NCBI GenBank assembly: GCA_963764675.1
Contig: CAVXTQ010000005.1
Location: forward strand, 496,001-560,000
DNA from: Acidiferrum sp963764675
GTDB taxonomy: Bacteria; Acidobacteriota; Terriglobia; Acidiferrales; UBA7541
Direction: 5' to 3'
Length of the DNA: 64,000 nt
Position numbers and translations under genes: made by a program
Shown: positions 33,825 to 42,007 of the stretch, piece by piece
Layout of the letters: each line of letters begins with the position of its first letter
How positions within the stretch are numbered: the first letter of the stretch is position 1
The notes under the pieces: generated by a model
Seen by the model: the letters and a program-made list of their open reading frames with translations, nothing else
Databases searched by the model: none
What the model was told of the DNA's origin: nothing

Positions 33825-34028
33825 ATGAGATCGCACCACTACGATATCGTCAGAAAGGAAGACGACACCCGCTCCGTCTGGCTGGAATCTATTTCGGACT
33901 TGAGCGTTGCGGAGTCGCGAATTGAGGAGCTCACATCCTTCTGGCCGGGCGAATTTCAGGTTGTTGACCAACAGACTCACCGCATAATCGCGACAGCAGG
34001 CAGTCCGCCGCCCGAGACTCGCCACTAG
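33825..34028 (+). CDS. Small protein, paralogue of 30862-31059
   Basis: 67 residues: DIVRKEDDTRSVWLESISDLSVAESRIEELTSFWPGEFQVVDQQTHRIIA. It shares the framework of the 30862 protein over the whole length (DD, W-x-E, D-L, R-x-x-E-L, P-G-E, D-Q, I-x-A). It starts 20 bases after the preceding small gene, so the two may be co-transcribed. The function is unknown. Confidence 0.7.
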   Translation: MRSHHYDIVRKEDDTRSVWLESISDLSVAESRIEELTSFWPGEFQVVDQQTHRIIATAGSPPPETRH

Positions 34029-34181
34029 CCGAACGACCGTCCGGTCGAAGCCCTTCTTATCCTGCCAATGTTGTCGTTTGCGGGTGACCTGTACTTCCGG
34101 GCAGGTGCCGGGCACCCTCGATAACTGAAACAATCGATTCCATACCCGTTTTTACGCCTCTGGATTCGGAGTGGGAATCAC

Positions 34182-35945
34182 ATGAAGCGGTTGGCGTCCT
34201 GGCAAATTGCGGCCACGGCAGGTTTCCTGCTGGCGTATACCGTCGTGTCTTTGACGGCCCGCCCTGGCCGCGCCCTGACCGCCTTCTCCGACATTACCGG
34301 CGTGGTCTTGTGGCTCACCGCTGTCGCGGTAATGCTCTGGGCCGCGTTCCGCAATCAAGGCCGCACGCGCTGGTTCTGGATCCTGTTGGCAGCAGGCGCC
34401 GGGATGGTTTGCAGCAATTTCGGCGCGTGGTTCTACTACGAAGTTGTTGCGGGGAGGCCCACGCCGGACCCTTTCTGGGCCGACATTCCTCTCTTCCTGC
34501 AACCCGTCCCAATGATGGCGGCTGCCGCAATGCGGCCGGGCTCCAGACAGCAAGAGCAGAAGTTCAACCTCAGCACACTGAATTTTCTGATCCTCGTGCT
34601 GTGGTGGGTATACATCTACGGGTTCCTGATTTTTCCGAAGAACTACATCTTTCCGAACGAACACTTTGCGAACAACTACTACTACGTGCTGTTCGTTCTC
34701 GAATTCGCCGTGATGCTGGCCGTTTTCGGCGGCATGGCCCTGGTGACGCAGGGAGCCTGGCGCAAGATTTACTGGCACCTGTTTTTTGCCGGCGCGCTCT
34801 ATCTCATTACCTATCAATGGCTGAACGCTGCCATTCAACAGAACGTGTACTACAGCGGTAGTTTCTACGACGTTCCGGACTATGCGGCGGTCTGCTATTT
34901 CATTCTCATTGCGGTCAGCGCGCGCAACGTGCCGTCTGAGGAGTTGGGTCGCAACGCCCGGGGACGCAGAGGCGACATACCGGGAGCCCTGGCGGCGCTG
35001 GCCGTCCTGTCCATGCCGGTGATCGGTCTGACCGAGTCGTTTCTGGGTCCGCAGCCCGCACAGCTGCTTCCGTTTCGCGTCTCTGTAACGCTGGTCGGTA
35101 TTTTCCTGGTGGCAATATGCGTGTTTCTGCGCCAACAACTCCTTGCGAGGGAGATGCGGCGCTTGCTGGTCGAGTCGGAGCAAAACCTCCAGCGCTTGCA
35201 AGACGCGCAGAGCCAGTTGCTTCAGCAAGAACGAATGGCTGGTGTCGGCCAGTTGGTCTCCGGCGTCGCGCACGAGCTCAACAACCCGCTCACCGCCGTC
35301 ATGGGCTACTCCGACCTCCTCGTCGATCAGGCCACTGACGGCCCTTCCAAGCAAAAGCTGGAAAGGCTGGGAACCGAAGCGCGTCGCATGAAGCGGATCA
35401 TCGACAACCTCATCAGCTTTGCCCGGCCCCATCAGGAAGGCCGCCGCCATCTCGACGTCGCCGTGATCGTGCGCGAATCGATGATGCTATGCGAATATCA
35501 CCTGCGTCACGGCGGGATCATTGTGGAAATGAATTTTGCGGCCAATCTGCCTCGGGTATCTTCAAACGAGGGCCAACTTAAGCAGGTCTTCGTGAATCTG
35601 TTCACCAACTCCACTCATGCCTTGGAGCAAGCAGCAGACAAAAAAATCTTCGTCGACGGGTCCTTGGAAGGCGAAAAAATGGTCATTCGCTTCAGCGATT
35701 CCGGGCCGGGATTCACCGACATAAGCCGCGCCTTCGATCCCTTTTACACCACCAGGCCCGTTGGTCAGGGAACCGGCCTCGGCCTGAGCATGTGCTACGG
35801 CACCATCCGCGAGCATGGCGGCAACATCTACGTCCAAAACGCGGAGCCCCGCGGAGCCGTCGTCACCATCGAACTCCCAGTGAAGCTCGAATCAGAATCC
35901 ACCCCAATCCCTAAGCCCGCTGCGGAAAAAGCGATTCTCCGCTAG
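34182..35945 (+). CDS. Orphan membrane sensor histidine kinase
   Basis: 587 residues. The N-terminal ~320 residues are hydrophobic, with about eight predicted helices (ATAGFLLAYTVVSL, VVLWLTAVAVMLWAAF, WFWILLAAGAGMVCSNF, FLILVLWWVYIYGFLIF...). A coiled-coil linker (LLVESEQNLQRLQDAQSQLLQQERMAG) leads into HisKA with the H-box GVAHELNNPLTAVMGYSDLL. The HATPase domain shows NLFTNSTHALEQA (N), DSGPGFTDISRAFDPFYTT (G1/F) and GTGLGLSMCYGTIREHGG (G2). No response regulator or second domain is nearby, so its partner is elsewhere. The signal is unknown. Confidence 0.93.
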   Translation: MKRLASWQIAATAGFLLAYTVVSLTARPGRALTAFSDITGVVLWLTAVAVMLWAAFRNQGRTRWFWILLAAGAGMVCSNFGAWFYYEVVAGRPTPDPFWADIPLFLQPVPMMAAAAMRPGSRQQEQKFNLSTLNFLILVLWWVYIYGFLIFPKNYIFPNEHFANNYYYVLFVLEFAVMLAVFGGMALVTQGAWRKIYWHLFFAGALYLITYQWLNAAIQQNVYYSGSFYDVPDYAAVCYFILIAVSARNVPSEELGRNARGRRGDIPGALAALAVLSMPVIGLTESFLGPQPAQLLPFRVSVTLVGIFLVAICVFLRQQLLAREMRRLLVESEQNLQRLQDAQSQLLQQERMAGVGQLVSGVAHELNNPLTAVMGYSDLLVDQATDGPSKQKLERLGTEARRMKRIIDNLISFARPHQEGRRHLDVAVIVRESMMLCEYHLRHGGIIVEMNFAANLPRVSSNEGQLKQVFVNLFTNSTHALEQAADKKIFVDGSLEGEKMVIRFSDSGPGFTDISRAFDPFYTTRPVGQGTGLGLSMCYGTIREHGGNIYVQNAEPRGAVVTIELPVKLESESTPIPKPAAEKAILR

Positions 35946-35999
35946 GCGAAACGACAGGGTTCGCGTCGCGCATCCTATTCTTGGTAGTAAGAGGATTTA

Positions 36000-36179
36000 T
36001 CATCCTCTCGTGGCCCGGAGAATTCTCTTCGTCTCAATGGCCTCCGCCGCGGACAGCTTCCGGTCGACGTGTGATTCGGAACGCACGCCGCCCGAATGCA
36101 GCAAACACCGCTCTCCAGCAGCGACGCCGCACGTAGGGCAGGGGACAGAGGACAACTGTTTTGCCGTCAGATCCGTCAT
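36000..36179 (-). CDS. Small zinc-binding protein
   Basis: 59 residues from MTDLTAKQL; a longer form starts at 36215. The core SVPCPTCGVAAGERCLLHSGGVRSESHVDRKLSAAEA has C-x2-C...C and two His, the pattern of small zinc-finger proteins with CPTC..G..C..H.G..R..H that occur in many soil bacteria, as I recall. It stands alone between two unrelated genes. The function is unknown. Confidence 0.65.
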   Translation of the reverse strand: MTDLTAKQLSSVPCPTCGVAAGERCLLHSGGVRSESHVDRKLSAAEAIETKRILRATRG

Positions 36180-36249
36180 TCTCATTTGCATAGCGTGCGA
36201 CAGAACCAGCCGCAAGACTGTTCCGTTTGAAACACTTTGCCTGCTAGAT

Positions 36250-36340
36250 CGCCAACTCGTGTAGGGGCGGGAACCCTTATCCTGTTTATCGGGAGCTTCG
36301 AGAGCAATCGCGAAGGGCCACGCCCCCTACCAACTTCAGG
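36250..36340. repeat. Palindromic intergenic repeat
   Basis: TAGGGGCGGGAACCC is matched by GGGCCACGCCCCCTA about 45 bases later, forming a long imperfect stem. It is one of the GTAGGGGCG-type repeats of this window (others near 32602 and 58661). Confidence 0.4.
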
Positions 36341-36351
36341 CTCACGGCCTT

Positions 36352-36780
36352 CTACTCGCCCAACAACCCCAAGTGGCTCGCAACGCAAATCCAACTACCC
36401 TCCCGCCGAATCCATGTGTCGGTGAATCGGCCTTTGTGCTGATACGGCTTGCCCTTGAACGTCCCCTTCTCGTGCGTCGCTCCTGTAACCACCACGGTGT
36501 CGCCGTGCCGGTGCAATTTCATGTCTTCGGACACTTCCGCGGTCAGTTGGTTCGCTTTGTCTCGTATTGACGCCAAAAATTGCGCCTTGGACATCACCGT
36601 TCCATCGTAGTCGGTCAATACGAAATCCTTGTCCAGCATTTTGTCCATCGCGTCCGCGTCATGATTGAGCTGCATCTGATTCCAAAGATTCTCCAGCGCG
36701 ATGATCTTGCTTTCGTCCCCCTTCTCCTGCGCAAGCGCCAAGGAGGCAACCAGAAATACAAGAGCGAGTACTCGGTACAT
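36352..36780 (-). CDS. Secreted NTF2-like (DUF4440) protein
   Basis: 142 residues from MYRVLALVFLVASLALAQ, a clear signal peptide. The mature part has the SnoaL/NTF2-like cone: IIALENLWNQMQLNHDADAMDKMLDKDFVLTDYDGTVMSKAQFLA, then GKPYQHKGRFTDTWIRREGSWICVASHLGLL. These proteins bind small ligands or are catalytic in some families. It lies 44 bases downstream of the kinase gene on the same strand and may be in the same transcript. Confidence 0.85.
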   Translation of the reverse strand: MYRVLALVFLVASLALAQEKGDESKIIALENLWNQMQLNHDADAMDKMLDKDFVLTDYDGTVMSKAQFLASIRDKANQLTAEVSEDMKLHRHGDTVVVTGATHEKGTFKGKPYQHKGRFTDTWIRREGSWICVASHLGLLGE

Positions 36781-36824
36781 GGCACGAGTCCTTTCCGCAG
36801 AACCGCCCTGCAAACATCGACGCC

Positions 36825-39689
36825 CTATTTCAGCTTCGCGAATTCGGATTTCGCAGCGATCAGAACTGGAATGTCGGGGTCGGCGTCTTTCCAAAGCGTG
36901 AGGAAATCGTGATACGCGGCACGAGCCTTCGCGGTGTCGCCCTGCATAGCGTACGCTCGGCCCAGCTGTAGATGTGCAAGTGCGCCGATCGCCTCATTCA
37001 CAGCGACGCCGGGATGGTCCAGGATTTTCTGAAACTCGGCGGCCGCTTCAGCGCCTTGATGCGCGGTCAAATAGGCTTCGCCGCGCACGAAAACCGGATA
37101 CAAGGCGGTCCAGCCATAGATACTGGATGTCGTCTGTCCTAGCTCATACGGCGTGCTGACCCGGAGACTCTCAATGGCCTCAGAAGCATTTCCCCGACCG
37201 AGCGCAAACTTTGCGCGGAGAGTCGGCAGGTAGTTGAACCGCGCGACGGTGTCTTCCGGAAACCTCTTGGCCAAATCATCGCTCAGCGCTCGCGCTCGCC
37301 CAGTGTCCCCGGCGAAGGCCAACGTGAGCGCTGCGGCGTACTGCAAGTCGCGGCCTGCCGTGCCCGCCATTGCCCACGTGGCGCGCCGTCGTGCTTCGTC
37401 AGCGTTGCCGAACAAGGCTTCCCGCAAACCAGACAGGGCAGAATACGTGGCGACCGCCTCCTTTTCTTCTGCCTGGTTAGCGGAATCCATTGCTCTGCTG
37501 GACAACTCGCGCGCATCCCTGAGCCTCCCGGAATAGGCAGCGGTATCGGCTTCCAATCCCAGCAGTTGATCGTCTATTGCCACCTTGCCAGCCGACGGTG
37601 CTGTCTGCTGGGCCATCCCCGAAGCATCGTTCTGTAAGAAAGCAATCTGATAGAGAGCCACAGAAAAGAAGGGGTGGCTCAGTTTAAGTTCGAAAGATTG
37701 TTTGTAGGTAGCCTTTGCTTCATCGAGCCGATTTAGTGCGAGACCGTTGAACATCACGAAGGCGTAGGAAAGGGGAAAGTGCGGATTCAAACGGACTGCT
37801 TCTCTGCCTTCTTCAGCTCCTTTTTCGTATTGCCCAAGAGCCGGGTAAATCGCGCCCGACAAGTAATCATGAGGCGTCTCCGAGCGCGGATACGCCTGCT
37901 TCCAAAGCTCACAGGATTGTTCGGCTGCTTCGAGGTTCCCAGTGACCTCCTTGTGGAAGATCGCCGTGATGAAATACTTCTCCGGCTCGCTCGTCCGGTC
38001 GCGCAGTTCGTATGCCTTCTGGGTGTATCCGGCAGCGACGCTGGGTTCCCCCATGTCGGTATAGGCGAGACCCAAAGACGCGTAGGCAAGCGCGAAATTG
38101 GGGTCGACTTCGATGGCCCGTTTGTAAAATGGAATCGCTGCGGCATCCCCTACTGTGTTCAGGATTCGGTCACCCGAACTGAAGTCCTTGAGGGCTTCCA
38201 GTGATGATGTAGTGGCCTGCCGAAGAGGGGTATCAAATTTCTGCACCATGCTCAGCGACTCTCCCAGGTTGTTTCGAATTTCCGCGGCTGTCTTTCCTAG
38301 AGCATCGAGAACATGATTCTTGTCGCTCGCCTGCGCCTCCGCACTCGCCAGCGATTCTCCGCTCGCGCAGTTGACCGCTTTCAGCGTAAGAAGATACTGG
38401 GTCCCAATCTGCGCTATGGAGCCGTCGAGGACGGCCGCACTTGCCGTTCTCTGGCAGAGTTCCCGTGCAATTTCCGGAGTTAGCTTCGTATCGGGTTTCT
38501 GATCCATCATCTGCAATGTCTGCTGGATCCGATCCCCAGATATAAGGCTCAGAAACGGTGACTGCTCCAGTTGCACGGAGAGCCCCTGACGCAGCGTGCC
38601 GTCAAACACTGTGTCGCCGGTGGTGTTGGTGAAGTCAGCCAGGACAACGGTGTCCCTTTCCGTCAGCGCATGTGCCTTGCGCGAGAAAAACAACCAACCC
38701 ACCGCTGCCAGCGCGACGACTGCCGCCGTCGCGGCGATTGCCTTCCACGGCAGGGGTCTCCCCGCCGCCTTCGGCGCGCTATCGGCAACGGCTGCTCCCG
38801 TTCGGCCCGAAACCGAATCGCGCTTCAGCCGCTGCAAATCCGCGCGCATCTCGGCCGCGGTCTGATACCGCAGCTTGCGGTCCTTCTCGATAGCCTTGTT
38901 GATGATCTCTTCCAGCTTGGGCTGCAGGTCGGGATTCAGTCGCACCGGCGCAACCGGCGCGCGATTCAGAATCGCCTCCGCGATCACGCCCGAGGTTTCG
39001 CCCCGGAAGGGCGGCACCCCGGTTGCCATTTCGTAGAGCACCAAGCCGAACGAAAACAAGTCGGTGCGTCCGTCCAATCCTTCTCCACGCACCTGTTCGG
39101 GCGACATATACGGCACCGTGCCGATCGCCATGCCGGCTCGCGTCAGTTGTTCCGGCTCGGTTACCGTCGGCATCGCAGAAAGGTTCATCGCGCTGTCTGC
39201 GGGTCCTTGCTTTGCCAGGCCAAAATCCAGAATCTTCACGTGTCCGCGCGCGGTGACAAAAATGTTCGCCGGTTTGATGTCGCGATGCACGATTCCCTTG
39301 GAGTGTGCCGCGTCCAGCGCGTCCGCAATCTCGAACCCCAGCTCCACCAATTCATCGAACGGCAGCGGCTTGCCCGCAATGTGATGTTTCAGGTTCTGGC
39401 CGTCCAGAAACTCCATGGCAATGAACTGCCGGCCGTCTTGCTCGCCGATGTCGTACACCGTGCAGATGTTGGGGTGATTCAGGGCCGATGCTGCCTGCGC
39501 TTCCCGCCGGAAGCGCTCCAGCGCGGCAGCATCATCGGCCATCTCGTTGGGCAGGAATTTCAAGCCCACGGCGCGGTTCAGCCGCGTGTCCTCCGCCTTG
39601 TAGACGATGCCCATCCCTCCGCCACCCAGTTTTCCGAGGATGCGGTAGTGCGAGACGGTTTGCCCGATCGGAGAGGAGAAGTCCGCCAT
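36825..39689 (-). CDS. Membrane Ser/Thr protein kinase with TPR C-terminus
   Basis: 954 residues. The Hanks-type kinase domain spans ~1-290: LGGGGMGIVYKAEDTRL (glycine loop), AVGLKFLP (Lys), IVHRDIKPANIFV (catalytic loop), ILDFGLAK (DFG), and TVPYMSPEQVRG. A single TM helix (AIAATAAVVALAAVGWLFF, ~320-340) follows. The outer part begins with an FlgO/TolB-like domain (TVVLADFTNTTGDTVFDGTL) and then many TPR units, including IPFYKRAIEVDPNFALAYASLGLAYTDMG. The topology puts the kinase inside and the TPR part in the periplasm. It is one of two such kinases here. Confidence 0.93.
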   Translation of the reverse strand: MADFSSPIGQTVSHYRILGKLGGGGMGIVYKAEDTRLNRAVGLKFLPNEMADDAAALERFRREAQAASALNHPNICTVYDIGEQDGRQFIAMEFLDGQNLKHHIAGKPLPFDELVELGFEIADALDAAHSKGIVHRDIKPANIFVTARGHVKILDFGLAKQGPADSAMNLSAMPTVTEPEQLTRAGMAIGTVPYMSPEQVRGEGLDGRTDLFSFGLVLYEMATGVPPFRGETSGVIAEAILNRAPVAPVRLNPDLQPKLEEIINKAIEKDRKLRYQTAAEMRADLQRLKRDSVSGRTGAAVADSAPKAAGRPLPWKAIAATAAVVALAAVGWLFFSRKAHALTERDTVVLADFTNTTGDTVFDGTLRQGLSVQLEQSPFLSLISGDRIQQTLQMMDQKPDTKLTPEIARELCQRTASAAVLDGSIAQIGTQYLLTLKAVNCASGESLASAEAQASDKNHVLDALGKTAAEIRNNLGESLSMVQKFDTPLRQATTSSLEALKDFSSGDRILNTVGDAAAIPFYKRAIEVDPNFALAYASLGLAYTDMGEPSVAAGYTQKAYELRDRTSEPEKYFITAIFHKEVTGNLEAAEQSCELWKQAYPRSETPHDYLSGAIYPALGQYEKGAEEGREAVRLNPHFPLSYAFVMFNGLALNRLDEAKATYKQSFELKLSHPFFSVALYQIAFLQNDASGMAQQTAPSAGKVAIDDQLLGLEADTAAYSGRLRDARELSSRAMDSANQAEEKEAVATYSALSGLREALFGNADEARRRATWAMAGTAGRDLQYAAALTLAFAGDTGRARALSDDLAKRFPEDTVARFNYLPTLRAKFALGRGNASEAIESLRVSTPYELGQTTSSIYGWTALYPVFVRGEAYLTAHQGAEAAAEFQKILDHPGVAVNEAIGALAHLQLGRAYAMQGDTAKARAAYHDFLTLWKDADPDIPVLIAAKSEFAKLK

Positions 39690-39803
39690 TACGCGCTCAT
39701 CTTAGGTTCGGGCCCAAGCCAAGTCAACGAATGCAGGTTGCCTAGGAGCAGATGGCTCCCAGGCAAAGCGTCAACGGAAGTACAATGCCCGCCGGAGGAG
39801 CCC

Positions 39804-41018
39804 ATGTTCACCGCCACCGCAGACCTGATTCTTCCCAGCACCACCACGGGTTCGTTTCCGCGCCCTCGCTGGTTTGACGTGAGCATGTGGGGCCGTCCAC
39901 TCGACACTTGCATGATGGACGTCCGCTTCCGCGAAAAGTTTCAAGACGCGCTGGCGGTGGTGATAAGCGATCAAGAGCGCGCCGGCCTCGACATCCTTAC
40001 CCATGGCGACTTCCACCTCGACGAGGATCTCGCGGGCCGCGCGTGGCATCACTACCCGCTTCAGCGCTGGGCCGGCTTCGAGGGCGATTACCTGCAGCCG
40101 GAGCAGACGACGGCTCCTTGGCTCCACTATCCGCCCGGCACGCTGCTGAACGAGATCTACACTGGCTGGAGGTGGCCGCACATCGTCGACAAGATCGAGC
40201 ACCGCCCGCTCGACTATCCGAAGTTGTGGCGCATGTCGCAGGCGAAGACCCGCAATCCGGTCAAATTCGGCACCTGCTGTTCGCAAGTAATGGCGCTCTT
40301 CCTGGACATTCACACGCCCAAGTACAAAGACAAGCGCCAAGTAATCTGGGACATGGCGGAAGCCATGAACAAGGAACTCCTGGCGCTGCGTGACGCCGGC
40401 TGCCGTTGCATCCAGATCGAGGAGCCGACCTTCCACTTCATGGCCAACACCTATGGCAAGGACCACGAGGAAGTGAAATTCATGGTCGATGCGTTCAACC
40501 GCGAGGTGCAGGGGCTCGACGGCGTCGAGCTGTGGATCCACACTTGTTGGGGAAATCCGAACATGCAGCGCGTGATGGAAGACACCAGCTACGCCAAGTC
40601 CATCGAGATCTATCTTGAGCGTTGTCAAGGAGATGTGTGGACTTTGGAGATGAAAGATCGCAACCAGAAAGACCTGGAAATGCTTGAGCCGCTCAAGCAT
40701 AACCTCAAGAAAAAGATCGCCATCGGGGCCGTCAGCCATCGTTCGCTGCAAGCCGACCGGCCCGAGGACGTCGCCGCCGAGATCCGCAAAGCCCTGAAGT
40801 ACATCCCGCCCGAGCGCCTGATTGTCTCGAGCGACTGCGGGTTTGGCCGTCAGGGCTGCAACCGCGAAATCGCGTTTTACAAAGCCAGCGCCATCGCCCA
40901 CGGCTGCAACATCGTGCGAGCAGAGTTGGGCCTGCCGGTAACCTACATCCCCGCCGCCGATCCCAAGCTTCAGCTAGACGTGGTCCCCGGCCGGGACACT
41001 TCACAGCCTCAGGCGTGA
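39804..41018 (+). CDS. MetE C-terminal-domain-like methyltransferase (UROD/MetE-like)
   Basis: 404 residues from the ATG after GGAGGAGCCC, inside a much longer open frame antisense to the kinase gene. It resembles only the C-terminal, zinc-binding half of cobalamin-independent methionine synthase. Zinc ligands can be placed: His and Cys in LWIHTCWGNP, Glu in DVWTLEMKD, and Cys in VSSDCGFGRQG. The N-terminus has STTTGSFPRPRWF and QIEEPTFHF. Candidate activities are methyl transfer to homocysteine from another donor, or coenzyme-M-type epoxide chemistry; neither is proved. It is divergent from the kinase gene, with 114 bases between starts. Confidence 0.85.
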   Translation: MFTATADLILPSTTTGSFPRPRWFDVSMWGRPLDTCMMDVRFREKFQDALAVVISDQERAGLDILTHGDFHLDEDLAGRAWHHYPLQRWAGFEGDYLQPEQTTAPWLHYPPGTLLNEIYTGWRWPHIVDKIEHRPLDYPKLWRMSQAKTRNPVKFGTCCSQVMALFLDIHTPKYKDKRQVIWDMAEAMNKELLALRDAGCRCIQIEEPTFHFMANTYGKDHEEVKFMVDAFNREVQGLDGVELWIHTCWGNPNMQRVMEDTSYAKSIEIYLERCQGDVWTLEMKDRNQKDLEMLEPLKHNLKKKIAIGAVSHRSLQADRPEDVAAEIRKALKYIPPERLIVSSDCGFGRQGCNREIAFYKASAIAHGCNIVRAELGLPVTYIPAADPKLQLDVVPGRDTSQPQA

Positions 41019-41043
41019 TGTAGAGGTAACTGTTCAGACGAGA

Positions 41044-41083
41044 TGGGGGTTGCCCACCCTTCGGTTTCAAGTTGCGGGTTTTG
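41044..41083 (+). repeat. REP-like palindrome, degenerate copy 2
   Basis: GGGTTGCCCACCCTTCGG followed by TTTCAAGTTGCGGGTTTT: the family pattern with several changes. It lies between the MetE-like gene and the korB stop. Confidence 0.5.
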
Positions 41084-41098
41084 GCCGGTGCTTCATCG

Positions 41099-41995
41099 CT
41101 ACATCAACTCTTCGATGAACGAGCGGGCCACGTCGGGCGGCACCCTCGGATCGCGATGCACCAAGGCCCCTTCGTTCAACACCGGCTCGGCCCCGTGCAA
41201 TGTGGGAACGTCGGTGCGCTCGAAGAATTTGCCGATGGGAATCTCCTCGCCCCAGAGCAAGGACTTCTCCATCGCGCCGGTCCAGTCCGTCGCGTCGTAC
41301 GCGGAGTCGTCCTCGAGTTTTTTCACGCGCGGACGGAACCATTGGTAAGTATTGTCGTGATTGTAGGTTACGCACGGGCTGAAGACGTCCAGGAACGAGA
41401 AGCCCGGGTGTTCGATCCCTTGCTTGATCAGCTCCGTCAGGTGCTTCTGCTCGCCGCTGAAGCCGCGCGCAACGAAGGTAGCGCCCGCGGCTAGCGCCAG
41501 GGAAATAGGATTGATCGGTGCTTCGATGTTGCCGAAGGGCATGCTCTTCGTCTTCATGCCGATGCGGCTGGTAGGTGACGTCTGGCCCGTCGTCAGCCCG
41601 TAGATCTGGTTGTCCATGACGATGTACAGCAAGTCCACATTGCGGCGCATCGTGTGCACGAAGTGGTTGCCACCGATGCCGAAACCGTCGCCATCGCCGC
41701 CCGTGACCAGCACCGTCAGTTCGTGATTGGCAAGCTTCAGGCCCGTGGCCACCGCCAGCGCCCGGCCGTGTAGCGTGTGCATGCCGTACGTGTTTATGTA
41801 ACCGGGGAAATTGGACGAACAGCCGATGCCGCTGATCGTGACCACGTTGTGAGTCGGTATCCGCAGTTCCACCAGGGCCTTTTGCACTGCCGCGAGCACT
41901 CCGAAGTCACCGCAACCGGGACACCAGTCGGGATCGACTTTGCCTTTCAAGTCGGCGATGGTCAGTTGACTGGCACGCTGTACGCTTGTCGCCAT
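41099..41995 (-). CDS. korB: 2-oxoacid:ferredoxin oxidoreductase, beta subunit
   Basis: 298 residues. The TPP-binding subunit shows WCPGCGDFGVLAAVQKAL, with the Fe-S or metal Cys pair, GIGCSS, and the TPP motif GGDGDGFGIGGNHF followed by IVMDNQIYGLTTGQTSPTS. It catalyses reductive or oxidative CoA-dependent decarboxylation of 2-oxoglutarate (or a related 2-oxoacid) with ferredoxin. It starts 12 bases after korA on the same strand, so they form one operon. The 2-oxoglutarate preference is inferred from the overall type, not proved. Confidence 0.93.
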   Translation of the reverse strand: MATSVQRASQLTIADLKGKVDPDWCPGCGDFGVLAAVQKALVELRIPTHNVVTISGIGCSSNFPGYINTYGMHTLHGRALAVATGLKLANHELTVLVTGGDGDGFGIGGNHFVHTMRRNVDLLYIVMDNQIYGLTTGQTSPTSRIGMKTKSMPFGNIEAPINPISLALAAGATFVARGFSGEQKHLTELIKQGIEHPGFSFLDVFSPCVTYNHDNTYQWFRPRVKKLEDDSAYDATDWTGAMEKSLLWGEEIPIGKFFERTDVPTLHGAEPVLNEGALVHRDPRVPPDVARSFIEELM

Positions 41996-42007
41996 CTGGG
42001 TCTCCTC

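Noticed and set aside
38571..39803. A very long plus-strand open frame upstream of, and in frame with, the MetE-like gene.
   Set aside because: It runs antisense to the conserved kinase gene and its translation is Arg/His-rich with no domain; the ATG at 39804 has a good ribosome-binding site and a homologous start.
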